In this document: one piece after another, positions 51,625 through 60,614 of the stretch
How the letters are laid out: every line of letters starts with the position of its first letter
How positions within the stretch are numbered: position 1 is the stretch's first letter
The notes under the pieces: generated by a model
Databases searched by the model: none
What the model was told of the DNA's origin: nothing
Seen by the model: only the letters and a program-made list of their open reading frames with translations
Program-made: the position numbers and the translations under genes
DNA from: Thermotogota bacterium ADurb.Bin062
GTDB lineage: Bacteria > Thermotogota > Thermotogae > MWEM01
DNA: 64,000 nucleotides
Direction of reading: 5' to 3'
Assembly (NCBI GenBank): GCA_002071085.1
Contig: MWEM01000002.1
Location: 1-64,000, forward strand

Positions 51625-53415
51625 TCACCGAGCATCTTTTATAAATTTGAGGGATAGCTTTTCCAATTGTTCGTTTTCCACATCCGAAGGAGCGCCCGTC
51701 ATTTGACAGATTCCGCTGGTGGTTTTTGGGAACGGGATCACGTCGCGGATAAACTCTTCTCCGGCCAGGATCGCGACCAAGCGATCCAAGCCCATAGCGC
51801 ATCCGGCGTGTGGGGGCACCCCATATTGGAAGGCGTCCAACAGAAACCCGAACTTGCTCTTTTGGCCGGCTTCATCGATTCCTAACAAGTCGAATACGGT
51901 TTTCTGCACTTCCCGAGAATGGATTCGAAGGCTACCGCCCCCGATTTCCCAACCGTTCAGAACGACGTCGTACGCGTGTGCGCGTATCTTCGTCGGATCC
52001 GTGTCCTTATACGACTCCAAATCCGAAAGATAAGGCATCGTAAAGGGATGATGCTCCGCCACAAACCGCCGCTCTTCCTCGCTATAGGAGAACATCGGGA
52101 AGTCGACAACCCACAAGAAGCGGAATATGTCTTTGGGAATCAAGGATTCGCGTTTGGCGATCTCCCCTCTAAGGACTCCCAAAGCGACATTAACGGTCTT
52201 TCTCTCCCCGGAGATCAAAAAACAGATATCCCGATCTTCGAGAGAGAAGGCTTTCATAAGGTTTTCCCCTTCGAAAGCGGAAAGGTGTCGGTCAAAGTTC
52301 GTTTTTAGCGTCAGAGTGCCCGTTGAATCTGTTTCCTTCACCGCCTTCGCGTGAAGGAGCCCTTTCGCGCCTGCTTTTTTTGCAAGGTTTTCTATCTCCT
52401 CGAGCATCTTCCGGCTGTAACGCGGCGCAGCTCCGGCCACCTTGAACCCTTTAAGAACTCCGCCGTTCTGGATCGCTTGCCGTATCGGCTCGAATCCAGA
52501 ATCCTTAAAATGGTCCGTCACATCACAGAAAGAAAGCCCGTAACGCAAGTCCGGCTTGTCGGTTCCATAGGTATCCATCGCAGCGGTATAACTCAGAACC
52601 GTAAAAGGCGTTTCGATCGCGATTCCCAGTACGCTTTCGAAGACGGCCTTCAATACCCCTTCCGTGATATCCATAATGTCTCGTTGGTCGACAAAAGACA
52701 TCTCATAGTCTATTTGTGTGAACTCAGGTTGTCGGTCCGCTCTGAAATCCTCGTCTCGGAAGCATCTGGCGATTTGATAGTAACGGTCGAATCCGGAAAC
52801 CATCAACAACTGTTTGAACAGTTGCGGGGATTGGGGGAGCGCGTAAAACTTCCCCTGTTTGAGCCGTGAAGGGACCAAAAAATCTCGGGCCCCTTCCGGT
52901 GTACTCTTGGTGAGGATCGGAGTTTCTATCTCCAAAAACCGGCGTGCGTTGAAATAGGCGCGAACGGTTTGGACGACTTGATGCCTTAACATGATATTTT
53001 TCTGCATACGCTGCCGCCGTAGATCGAGGTATCGATAAGCCAACCGTAATTCCTCGTTGACGTCGGACTCCAGGTGTATATAGAATGGCGGGGTGATCGC
53101 TTTCGAGAGGACCTCCAACCGTTGAGCAATGATCTCCACGGCCCCCCCCATTTCTTCTTTGATGGCTCCTTCCGGTCTTTTGGCTATTTCTCCGGTTACG
53201 GCCACGACATCTTCTCCGTGTAAAGATGCGGCTTCGGAAAAGAGCGAGCCATCTTCGGGCCGAAAAAGCACTTGGATTTTTCCGTACCTGTCCCGGATGG
53301 TCACGAAGAGAACTCCACCCAAGTTCCTGACGCGATCGACCCAACCGTTAATCGTGACGATTTGCCGTTCAAGAGCCGCGGTGATTTCTCCGCACGTATG
53401 GGTTCTTTTAAACAA
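51625..53415 (-). CDS. aspS: Aspartyl-tRNA synthetase (bacterial type)
   Basis: A 596-residue class II synthetase. An N-terminal OB anticodon-binding domain (INGWVDRVRNLGGVLFVTIR) is followed by motif 2 FRDEDFRADRQPEFTQID, a bacterial GAD-type insertion (about 290-415) and motif 3 GCAMGLDRLVAIL (about 555). The length fits the bacterial form. It charges tRNA-Asp; whether it is non-discriminating cannot be judged here. It sits 12 bases before the STAS gene. Confidence 0.96.
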   Translation of the reverse strand: MFKRTHTCGEITAALERQIVTINGWVDRVRNLGGVLFVTIRDRYGKIQVLFRPEDGSLFSEAASLHGEDVVAVTGEIAKRPEGAIKEEMGGAVEIIAQRLEVLSKAITPPFYIHLESDVNEELRLAYRYLDLRRQRMQKNIMLRHQVVQTVRAYFNARRFLEIETPILTKSTPEGARDFLVPSRLKQGKFYALPQSPQLFKQLLMVSGFDRYYQIARCFRDEDFRADRQPEFTQIDYEMSFVDQRDIMDITEGVLKAVFESVLGIAIETPFTVLSYTAAMDTYGTDKPDLRYGLSFCDVTDHFKDSGFEPIRQAIQNGGVLKGFKVAGAAPRYSRKMLEEIENLAKKAGAKGLLHAKAVKETDSTGTLTLKTNFDRHLSAFEGENLMKAFSLEDRDICFLISGERKTVNVALGVLRGEIAKRESLIPKDIFRFLWVVDFPMFSYSEEERRFVAEHHPFTMPYLSDLESYKDTDPTKIRAHAYDVVLNGWEIGGGSLRIHSREVQKTVFDLLGIDEAGQKSKFGFLLDAFQYGVPPHAGCAMGLDRLVAILAGEEFIRDVIPFPKTTSGICQMTGAPSDVENEQLEKLSLKFIKDAR

Positions 53416-53445
53416 AGTGCGCCCCCTTAACCGATATACGGTGGA

Positions 53446-53925
53446 TTATATCATAAGACCTTGGGATTTGATGATAGCGACCGCGCGCTTGACCGCTTCG
53501 ATAATCTTCACATAACCGGTGCAACGGCAAAGGTTCCCTTCTAAAGCCTTCTTTATCGCTTCATCGTCTGGGCTGGGGTTCTCATCCAGTAAGGACTTGA
53601 CCGAAAGAATCATGCCCGGCGTGCAAAACCCGCACTGAACGGCACCCGTCTCTGCGAAGGCTTGTTGGATCGGGTGAAGATGGCCCTCTTTTCCCAAGCT
53701 TTCCAAGGTCAGAACCCGACGCCCGGCGAGGTCACTCGCAAAAAGAAGACAGGAACAAACGGCTTTTCCATCCAAGAGTATGGTGCACGCGCCACATTCG
53801 CCTTCTCCGCAGCCCTCTTTCACGCTCTTCAACCCGAGGTCTTTGCGAAGGAAATCCAAAGCTCTCCGGTTTTCTGGGACGGAGGTGGTGACTTCTTTAC
53901 CGTTAACAAAAAGATGCAATTCCAA
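53446..53925 (-). CDS. [2Fe-2S] small subunit of a molybdenum hydroxylase (XdhC/CoxS-like), orphan
   Basis: A 159-residue protein with two 2Fe-2S centres in the order of xanthine dehydrogenase-family small subunits. The plant-type cluster is CGEGECGACTILLDGKAVCS (about 39-58) and the second reads CGFCTPGMILS and GNLCRCTGY (about 95-140). It passes electrons from the molybdopterin subunit. No large or FAD subunit is present nearby. A GTG at 53934 is too close to GGGAG; TTG 53925 is better spaced. It lies between gcvH and aspS. Confidence 0.88.
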   Translation of the reverse strand: MELHLFVNGKEVTTSVPENRRALDFLRKDLGLKSVKEGCGEGECGACTILLDGKAVCSCLLFASDLAGRRVLTLESLGKEGHLHPIQQAFAETGAVQCGFCTPGMILSVKSLLDENPSPDDEAIKKALEGNLCRCTGYVKIIEAVKRAVAIIKSQGLMI

Positions 53926-53940
53926 ATAGGTCACTCCCGG

Positions 53941-54312
53941 TTATTGGTGTGTCGCGCAGAAAGCCTTGTAGGCGCTTTCATCCATCAGGCTTTCGTATTC
54001 TGAACGGTCACTTATCGTCAGTTTGGCAATCCATCCGTCGGTTTCCGCCGATTGATTAATGATTTCGGGATTATCGTTCAGCGCGTTGTTCACCTCTTTC
54101 ACAGTCCCGGTCACCGGACAGAAAACTTCGGCGGCCGCCTTCACCGACTCTAGAGAGCATAGGATCTCGCCTTTTTTCACTGTTTTACCGACACTCGGCA
54201 AATCAGCGTAAACGACGTCTCCCAGAAGTTCTTGAGCGTGATTCGAAATGCCGATTGTCGCGTCTGTTCCGTGTAAAGAAACCCATTCATGTGTTTTGGT
54301 GTACTTTTTCAT
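53941..54312 (-). CDS. gcvH: Glycine cleavage system H protein
   Basis: A 123-residue lipoyl carrier. The lipoylated Lys lies in SLESVKAAAEV (about 58). EWVSLHGTDATIGISNHAQ and GDVVYADLPSVGKTV match the family. CAGGAGGAC stands ahead of the ATG. It follows gcvT by 38 bases. The P protein genes (gcvPA/gcvPB) do not follow; a 2Fe-2S subunit gene does. Confidence 0.95.
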   Translation of the reverse strand: MKKYTKTHEWVSLHGTDATIGISNHAQELLGDVVYADLPSVGKTVKKGEILCSLESVKAAAEVFCPVTGTVKEVNNALNDNPEIINQSAETDGWIAKLTISDRSEYESLMDESAYKAFCATHQ

Positions 54313-54350
54313 AAGCTTCTTTTGTCCTCCTGTGAGTATTCTATGCTATC

Positions 54351-55466
54351 TTACGCTTTCTTTTTCGACTTGACGCTCCCCCGATAAAAGGGAGTTTTCA
54401 CGGCCTTGGCTTTGACGGTTTTGCCGGGTCTGATTTCGACATCGACCGTATCCCCGATTTTCACGGTTTCGGGAACATACCCTAAAAAGACGATCTTGTC
54501 TATAGAAGGGGATTTGTTGCCGGTAGTGACGACCCCCGCCTCTTGCTCGCCTATCCTGATTTTTGCCCCGTGTCTCGGGATACCGCCTTTTTCCACCACT
54601 TCGAATCCTCTGAGCCGTTTACTCGGAGACTGCTCCATCTTTTTAACGACTCCTTCTTTTCCATAAAAGTCTTTGTCGAAGTCGATGATCCATTTCATTC
54701 CAGCTTGCACCGGAGAGGTAACCTCGTCTATTTCATTGCCGTAGAGCATATAGCAGGCTTCGAATCTCAACAGGTCCCGCGCACCTAAGCCGGCGGGTTT
54801 CGCCCCCAACGAGACCAGTTTTCTCCAAAGCGGTAAGGCGGCGTCCGGTCTGATGTAGAACTCAAACCCATCTTCTCCCGTATAACCGGTACGGGATATG
54901 ATACCTTCTATCCCGTTTACGCGGCCGACGACGAAATGATAAAACTCGATCTCGGACAAGACGACGCTCGCGAAAGGCTGGACGATCTTTTCTGCATCCG
55001 GGCCCTGAATGGCGATCTGCGCGAATTCGGATGAGGCGTTTTCTATCGAAACGTCGAATCCCTTCGCCCGGGCCTTGATCCAGGCGACGTCTTTGTCTAC
55101 GTTAGAGGCGTTAACGACCAACAAGACCCGCTTCTCTTCCTTTTTGTACAGCAACAGATCGTCGACGATTCCTCCCGCTTCATTGCAAAAGCAGGAATAG
55201 CAAATCTCTCCGAATTTCATCCTTGAGACGTTCGTCGGAATCAGATATTCGCAAAATTTGAGGGTTTCGGGACCGGATACCCAAACCTCTCCCATGTGGC
55301 TCACGTCAAACAACCCGCAGCTGGTTCGAACGTTCTCGTGCTCCTTTAGAATACCCTCCGGATACTGAATCGGTAAGAGCCAACCGGCAAAATCCACGAT
55401 CTTGCCGCCAAGCCTGACGTGTTCTTCATAGAGTGGAGTTTTTTTCAACTCCGTTGCATCAGACAT
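54351..55466 (-). CDS. gcvT: Glycine cleavage system T protein (aminomethyltransferase)
   Basis: A 371-residue tetrahydrofolate-dependent aminomethyltransferase. KIVDFAGWLLPIQYPEGILK, CGLFDVSHMGEVWV (catalytic Asp region), RTGYTGEDGFEFYI and GLGARDLLRFEACYMLYGNE are the family's folate and structural motifs. It acts with H, P and L proteins to split glycine, and links to threonine degradation through the tdh product. Confidence 0.95.
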   Translation of the reverse strand: MSDATELKKTPLYEEHVRLGGKIVDFAGWLLPIQYPEGILKEHENVRTSCGLFDVSHMGEVWVSGPETLKFCEYLIPTNVSRMKFGEICYSCFCNEAGGIVDDLLLYKKEEKRVLLVVNASNVDKDVAWIKARAKGFDVSIENASSEFAQIAIQGPDAEKIVQPFASVVLSEIEFYHFVVGRVNGIEGIISRTGYTGEDGFEFYIRPDAALPLWRKLVSLGAKPAGLGARDLLRFEACYMLYGNEIDEVTSPVQAGMKWIIDFDKDFYGKEGVVKKMEQSPSKRLRGFEVVEKGGIPRHGAKIRIGEQEAGVVTTGNKSPSIDKIVFLGYVPETVKIGDTVDVEIRPGKTVKAKAVKTPFYRGSVKSKKKA

Positions 55467-55469
55467 ACC

Positions 55470-55964
55470 TTATTCCTCCTCTTTTTTTTCTGTATCCTCT
55501 TCGATCGTATGCGTTCGATTTTCTTCTCGAGCTTCTCCGTTCTGTTCTTCGGGATGCGCAGCGCTGGTTTCGAGAAGGGCTTTGGCCGTTTGCACATAGG
55601 AGCCGGGCACGAGAATCTCCATCGGCACTAAACCGCCTTGTCCGAATATGATCGGTTCCCCGTAAGGTATGGCGATTCCTTTGAGCAAGGTGGGGATATT
55701 CTCCGACTCCAGGGAAGACTTGATGATTTGCGCAGTAATTTCATCGGGAGCAGTAGTAACGGCGTACCATTTTTCAGATGAAGCTTCGATTAAGCGCTCG
55801 TTGCTCCTCATGATCTCGAAGGCGCTTTCGAAATCATCCTCGGAGACAAATATTTCTACGGGGGATAGTTTTCTTTCTTCGAAGCGGATGCCCTTGTCGT
55901 GTAGGAGATCCATCAGGACGTGAGCTTGCTCTTTGTACTTGAATAATTTCAGAAGTTTCATCAT
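55470..55964 (-). CDS. DUF2007-like putative signal-transducing protein
   Basis: A 164-residue soluble protein with two ferredoxin-like halves. WYAVTTAPDEITAQIIKSSL, then NIPTLLKGIAIPYG and VPMEILVPGSYVQTAKALLE, resemble the DUF2007 family, whose role is unknown. The C-terminus is a Glu-rich tail. Two adjacent ATGs (55964, 55961) follow GAGGGAGGTG. It opens the long minus-strand gene run, three bases before gcvT. Confidence 0.78.
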   Translation of the reverse strand: MMKLLKLFKYKEQAHVLMDLLHDKGIRFEERKLSPVEIFVSEDDFESAFEIMRSNERLIEASSEKWYAVTTAPDEITAQIIKSSLESENIPTLLKGIAIPYGEPIIFGQGGLVPMEILVPGSYVQTAKALLETSAAHPEEQNGEAREENRTHTIEEDTEKKEEE

Positions 55965-55983
55965 AACACCTCCCTCTGTGCAA

Positions 55984-55994
55984 ATTATACCATA
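55984..55994 (-). promoter_or_regulatory. Extended -10 promoter of the DUF2007-gcvT-gcvH run
   Basis: TATGGTATAAT on the minus strand, 20 bases before the start codon. It leaves only a short leader containing the SD. Confidence 0.6.
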
Positions 55995-56018
55995 ACCCTC
56001 ACGGCTTTATTCGCAAAC

Positions 56019-56203
56019 GTGTGTGTCAAGTTATGGTGTGTACTCTTGAAATGTGGCCAGAATCGATCGCGCGATTTTTAGTCCATATAGCCCTCGCGGC
56101 GTAAGCGCTTAAAAGTTCTCGGAAGCTTCCAGAAAAGCGAAGAAACTTGCCGAACTAAAGTTCGGCGTTCTCTTTTTGCCCCACCTCGATATTATACCCA
56201 CAC
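56019..56203. repeat. Mosaic intergenic repeat element, copy 5 (shortest)
   Basis: The left end GTGTGTGTCAAGTTATGG (from 56019) is followed by the subterminal block AATCGATCGCGCGATTTTTA. The palindrome GCCGAACTAAAGTTCGGC (about 56149) is next, and the right end in reverse reads GTGTGGGTATAATATCGAGG. Reversed, it is colinear with copy 4 without that copy's extra modules. A further CGTCAAGTTAGCC just outside the right end is a direct copy of the left-terminus core. It lies between two divergent promoters (about 55990 and 56235). Confidence 0.75.
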
Positions 56204-56228
56204 ACGTCAAGTTAGCCCCGATTCCGTC

Positions 56229-56239
56229 TATGGTATAAT
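56229..56239 (+). promoter_or_regulatory. Extended -10 promoter of clpC
   Basis: TATGGTATAAT ends at 56239, about 30 bases before the clpC ATG. It lies 26 bases after the end of repeat copy 5. No CtsR or HrcA operator was recognised. Confidence 0.6.
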
Positions 56240-56269
56240 TAATCGTGAATACGAAATGAGGTGACTCGA

Positions 56270-58759
56270 ATGTTTTATGACAGGTTTTCGAATAAAGCCT
56301 CCGAACTGTTCCTGTTGTCGCAAAAAGAAGCCGAGAGTCTCGGGCACGCGGAGATCGATCCGGAGCACTTTTTGTTGGCCTTGCTCAAAGACCCGACTCA
56401 TGAGATCAGCATCCTGCTCAAGAGTCAGTTTGGCATCGACTATGTCCGTATCCGAAACGAGATCATCAATATGGTCGGTACCGGTTTTGGTCAGCGCGCT
56501 TCACCGCAACCTTCCCTCAAGTTCCGGAAAATTCTGGAAAAGGCTTATGAAGACGCGCGTTTGCTAAACATCCAACACATCGAAATCGAACACATCATTT
56601 TAGCCATCTTACAGGATCGCCAAAACTTGGTTTATAAAGTGTTCGCCCAGATTAGTGTCGAGCCGCTTATGTTGGTTAAAGAATTCCAAGAGCGCCTGGA
56701 TAGCGCCTTTCTCGAGGAAAAGCAAACCAAAGCTGTGAAGAACGACTATATTCTGAAGCAGTTGGAAGAGTTCGGCGTCAATCTCAACGATCAGGCTTTG
56801 AAAGGGAAATTGGACCCGGTCCTCTGTCGGGATAAAGAGATCGAAAGGATTATGCAAGTTTTAGCGCGTAGAAAAAAGAACAACCCCGTCCTCATAGGCG
56901 AGCCGGGTGTTGGGAAAACCGCTATCGTGGAAGGCTTGACCCAAAAGATCGTCAATCAGCAGGTGCCCGAGAATCTGAAGAACAGGATCATCTTTTCCTT
57001 GGATATCGCTTCCTTGATCGCGGGAACGAAGTACCGAGGAGAGTTTGAAAAACGGTTGAAAAAGCTTCTGCTGTTCTTGGTTCAGGAACCGAACATCATC
57101 GTCTTCATCGACGAGATACACACCATCGTCGGTGCCGGCGCGGCAGAAGGGGCGGTGGACGCGGCGAACATCTTGAAACCCGGCCTATCTCGGGGCGATT
57201 TTCGTTGCATAGGCGCGACGACGCCCGATGAGTACCGGAAGTATATCGAGACCGACGGTGGCTTGGAAAGGCGGTTCCAAAAGCTATATATCCAAGAGCC
57301 GACGATGGATGAAACCCTCGAAATCCTCAAAGGGTTGAAGTCTCGGTATGAAAAGCATCATAACGTACGGTACACGGACGAGGCTCTACAAGAGTCCGTT
57401 CGTTTGTCTCGAACCTATGTCTCCGACCATTTTTTGCCCGATATGGCGATCGATGTCATCGATGAAGCTGGCGCCAGCAAACGTCTGAAAACCTTGATGA
57501 TTCCGGATGCGCTTAAAGAAAAAGAGGAAAGAATAGAAGAGGTGAAGCGGCAAAGAAACCAGGCGACCCTCGAAAAGAATTTCCTGTTTATGAAAAAACT
57601 TATGATGGACGAACGAGAGTTGGTTTTGGAGTACAACCGCGAACTCCAGCTATGGAAGGCCAACACGAAATCGGTCATCGAAGTGGTGGACCACGAAGAT
57701 GTGGCGAAGATCATTTCCAATTGGACCGGCATCCCGTTGACGAAGTTGGAAGAGGACGAGGTCACGAAACTGCTAAACGTGGAGGATACCCTTCATAAAC
57801 GGGTAGTCGGGCAAAATGAAGCGATCGAAGCCATATCGAAGGCGATACGCCGTACCCGCAGCGGCCTCAAAGACCCAAAAAGACCAAGTGGTTCTTTCCT
57901 ATTCTTGGGGCCTACGGGGGTGGGCAAGACCGAGCTGGCCAAGACCCTGTCCGAAGCCCTTTTCGGCAACGAAAAGAACCTCGTGAGATTCGATATGTCC
58001 GAGTATATGGAACGATTCGCTCTCTCACGCCTTATCGGGGCCCCTCCTGGCTATATCGGTTATGACGAGGGCGGCTCCTTGACAGAGATCATACGCCGCA
58101 GACCCTATTCGGTCGTGCTCTTCGACGAGATAGAGAAAGCCCATCCGGACGTGTACAATATCTTGTTGCAGATCTTGGACGAAGGCCGATTAACGGACTC
58201 GAGAGGTAGAAACGTCGATTTCAGAAACACCATTCTGATTATGACGAGCAACATCGGCGGGGAGATCATCAACCGCTCTAAAGCCACGGTCGGATTTGGC
58301 GTCTTCGAAAGCGAGGAAGAGGCCTACCAAGAGATGAAAAGAACCGTCCTCAACGAAGTAAAGAAGGTTTTTCGGCCGGAGTTCTTGAACCGTTTGGACG
58401 AGATCATCGTCTTCCATCAGCTCACGAAAGACCATATCTTCCAAGTCGTCGATATCATGATCTCCCAATTGGAGGAGAGGCTGGCAGCGAAAAACATCAC
58501 CTTCGAACTGAAGCAGAATGTGCGAGAGTTCTTAGTGGAAAAAGGGTTCGACAAGCAATTGGGCGCCAGGCCTTTAAAGAGGGCGATACAGAAGTATATC
58601 GAAGACCCTTTGTCCGAAGAACTCCTTCTGAAACGCATCGAGCCGGGAAGCGTCGTTATCCTTTATATGAACGCGAAAGGAGAGATCTCTTTTAAGAAAA
58701 AGAAGGATAAAGAAAATCATAAACCCGAATTGGTCTCCTCTTCCTCGCTTCTTCCATAA
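56270..58759 (+). CDS. clpC: AAA+ ATPase ClpC
   Basis: An 829-residue Hsp100 unfoldase that feeds ClpP. It has an N domain with two Clp repeats (about 1-140), AAA1 with Walker [14 protein letters not shown] (about 210), a middle domain with a UVR-like helix ([20 protein letters not shown]) and AAA2 with [12 protein letters not shown] (about 546). The Walker B region is [13 protein letters not shown], and the C-terminal D2 small domain has [13 protein letters not shown] 56270 follows GAGGTGACTCGA. radA follows 12 bases later, as I recall for Thermotoga. Confidence 0.95.
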   Translation: MFYDRFSNKASELFLLSQKEAESLGHAEIDPEHFLLALLKDPTHEISILLKSQFGIDYVRIRNEIINMVGTGFGQRASPQPSLKFRKILEKAYEDARLLNIQHIEIEHIILAILQDRQNLVYKVFAQISVEPLMLVKEFQERLDSAFLEEKQTKAVKNDYILKQLEEFGVNLNDQALKGKLDPVLCRDKEIERIMQVLARRKKNNPVLIGEPGVGKTAIVEGLTQKIVNQQVPENLKNRIIFSLDIASLIAGTKYRGEFEKRLKKLLLFLVQEPNIIVFIDEIHTIVGAGAAEGAVDAANILKPGLSRGDFRCIGATTPDEYRKYIETDGGLERRFQKLYIQEPTMDETLEILKGLKSRYEKHHNVRYTDEALQESVRLSRTYVSDHFLPDMAIDVIDEAGASKRLKTLMIPDALKEKEERIEEVKRQRNQATLEKNFLFMKKLMMDERELVLEYNRELQLWKANTKSVIEVVDHEDVAKIISNWTGIPLTKLEEDEVTKLLNVEDTLHKRVVGQNEAIEAISKAIRRTRSGLKDPKRPSGSFLFLGPTGVGKTELAKTLSEALFGNEKNLVRFDMSEYMERFALSRLIGAPPGYIGYDEGGSLTEIIRRRPYSVVLFDEIEKAHPDVYNILLQILDEGRLTDSRGRNVDFRNTILIMTSNIGGEIINRSKATVGFGVFESEEEAYQEMKRTVLNEVKKVFRPEFLNRLDEIIVFHQLTKDHIFQVVDIMISQLEERLAAKNITFELKQNVREFLVEKGFDKQLGARPLKRAIQKYIEDPLSEELLLKRIEPGSVVILYMNAKGEISFKKKKDKENHKPELVSSSSLLP

Positions 58760-58771
58760 GGGTAAGCCCTC

Positions 58772-60166
58772 TTGAAAGAGAAGACCGTATACGTATGCGA
58801 TATTTGCGGCTACGACAACCCGAGATGGTTTGGGCAATGTCCGCAATGTCGGAATTGGAATACGGCGCAAGAGGTGCGGCAGACGAAACGTCCGAGAGCA
58901 TCCACGGAAATCGAGGGGACGGACGCGACCTTCGAAGCGTTGATCAAGAAACAGAAAGAACCGGTAACCCGAATCACCACCCGTTTCAATGCTTTCAATC
59001 GCGTTTTGGGTGGCGGAATCGTGCCTGGGAGCGTCCTTCTCATCGGAGGAGACCCCGGTGTGGGAAAGTCTACCCTCTTGACGCAGCTCGCAGATCAGAA
59101 AGTCACGGTCTTCTATTGGAGCGGCGAAGAATCGACAGAACAGATCATGCTCAGGGCGCAAAGAACGAATGACGCCACCCTCGACCGGCTCTACGTCTAC
59201 AACACCAACCGATTGGAATTGGCGCTGGAAAAGTTACAAAAAGCGTTATCCGACTCAGAGTCAAAACTCCCTGATTCCTTTCAACCGGTTTTGGTCGTGG
59301 ACTCGATTCAGACGATGAAGTCAGATGAAGTGAGCGCGTTACCGGGCGGGGTCGTGCAGATTCGAGAATGCACCGCGGCGTTAGTCGCCTTCGCCAAGGC
59401 GCGCAAAGTGCCGGTGATCATCGTCGCGCATATCACGAAGTACGGGCAAATAGCGGGGCCTAAGCTCATCGAACACCTCGTGGACGTTGTTCTCTATTTC
59501 GACGGGGACTCAGACCGGGATCTACGTATTTTACGGTCGATCAAGAATCGGTTCGGCCCCACCAATGAGATCGGCGTCTTTGAGATGGGAGAGAACGGGC
59601 TCAAAGAGATTTCGGACCCTTCGGAGCGTTTCTACGATGCGAACGCTAACGATTCGGGAAACGCGATTTCCGTGATTTTGGAGGGCAGCACCCCATTCGT
59701 CGTGGAGGTTCAAGCCCTCGCCGTTTCGACCCATTTCAGCTCTCCGCGTCGGTTGAGCAAAGGGGTCGATCAGGAACGCTTAAATCTAATTGCCGCGGTT
59801 TTAAGCAAACGTCTGAACTTGCCTATCGAGAATCACGACCTGTATCTCAATCTTTTGGGGGGGTTGAAGTGCAGCGACCCCGGTATCGAGTTTCCGATCG
59901 CCGTGGCGATTTTCTCCTCTTTTTTTGACAAAACGGTTCCTCCGAAGACCGCCTTTTTCGGTGAGGTGGGATTAGACGGGAAAATACGCGGCGTCTCCTT
60001 TTCCGAAAAGCGGATTACCGAACTGGCGAGATTGGGGTTTTCACGAATATATCTACCGAAAAACAAGGCCCACGCGGGGGTCTTCAAAAAACATCCCCAA
60101 GTGGATTTTTTCGAATGCGCCTATTTAAAGGAGGCGCTCATAGAAATCTTCGACGGGAGGTCCTAG
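58772..60166 (+). CDS. radA: DNA repair protein RadA (Sms)
   Basis: A 464-residue RecA-like helicase for recombination intermediates. N-terminal zinc finger CDICGYDNPRWFGQCPQC, Walker A GGDPGVGKSTLL (about 91), the RadA motif KNRFG (about 257) and a C-terminal Lon-like domain (GGLKCSDPGIEFPIAVAI, GEVGLDGKIRGV). It starts with TTG at 58772, nine bases after AAGGG. Co-transcribed with clpC and the OsmC gene. Confidence 0.95.
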   Translation: MKEKTVYVCDICGYDNPRWFGQCPQCRNWNTAQEVRQTKRPRASTEIEGTDATFEALIKKQKEPVTRITTRFNAFNRVLGGGIVPGSVLLIGGDPGVGKSTLLTQLADQKVTVFYWSGEESTEQIMLRAQRTNDATLDRLYVYNTNRLELALEKLQKALSDSESKLPDSFQPVLVVDSIQTMKSDEVSALPGGVVQIRECTAALVAFAKARKVPVIIVAHITKYGQIAGPKLIEHLVDVVLYFDGDSDRDLRILRSIKNRFGPTNEIGVFEMGENGLKEISDPSERFYDANANDSGNAISVILEGSTPFVVEVQALAVSTHFSSPRRLSKGVDQERLNLIAAVLSKRLNLPIENHDLYLNLLGGLKCSDPGIEFPIAVAIFSSFFDKTVPPKTAFFGEVGLDGKIRGVSFSEKRITELARLGFSRIYLPKNKAHAGVFKKHPQVDFFECAYLKEALIEIFDGRS

Positions 60167-60571
60167 ATGGTTACGACACGTTGGAACGGAAATATGAGTT
60201 TTGAAGCCAAAACGCCCGATGGTAAGGTTGTTTTAATGGATGTGCCGGGGACTGAAGGGGCCCTCGGGGCTAGCCCGAAGGTCCTGCTCATCGTGGGGTT
60301 AACCGGTTGTACCGGAATGGACACGGTTTCTATTTTAGAAAAAATGAAAGTTCCAAAATACGAGTTTCGTATCGAAGCCGATTACCACTCGACGGAAGAA
60401 CACCCGAAGATCTACGACCGCATTCACCTGAGGTACTACTTCCACTTTGAGGGAGAACCCCCGAAAGATAAAGTGTCCAAAGCGGTCGAGCTTTCGCAAA
60501 CGAAGTACTGCGGCGTCTCTGCGATGCTTAAGAAAGCGGCGGAGATCACCTACGAGATTTTATACGAATGA
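60167..60571 (+). CDS. OsmC/Ohr-family protein
   Basis: A 134-residue protein with the two conserved cysteines of the OsmC peroxidase family: LTGCTGMDTVSIL (about 47) and TKYCGVSAMLKK (about 113). It resembles the thermophile OsmC subgroup and probably reduces organic peroxides. It follows radA with no intergenic bases, behind GGGAGGTCCTAG. Confidence 0.9.
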   Translation: MVTTRWNGNMSFEAKTPDGKVVLMDVPGTEGALGASPKVLLIVGLTGCTGMDTVSILEKMKVPKYEFRIEADYHSTEEHPKIYDRIHLRYYFHFEGEPPKDKVSKAVELSQTKYCGVSAMLKKAAEITYEILYE

Positions 60572-60614
60572 GTTTGTCGATTTGCGAAGAGCCACTTTTT
60601 AACGCGTCTGGCCG

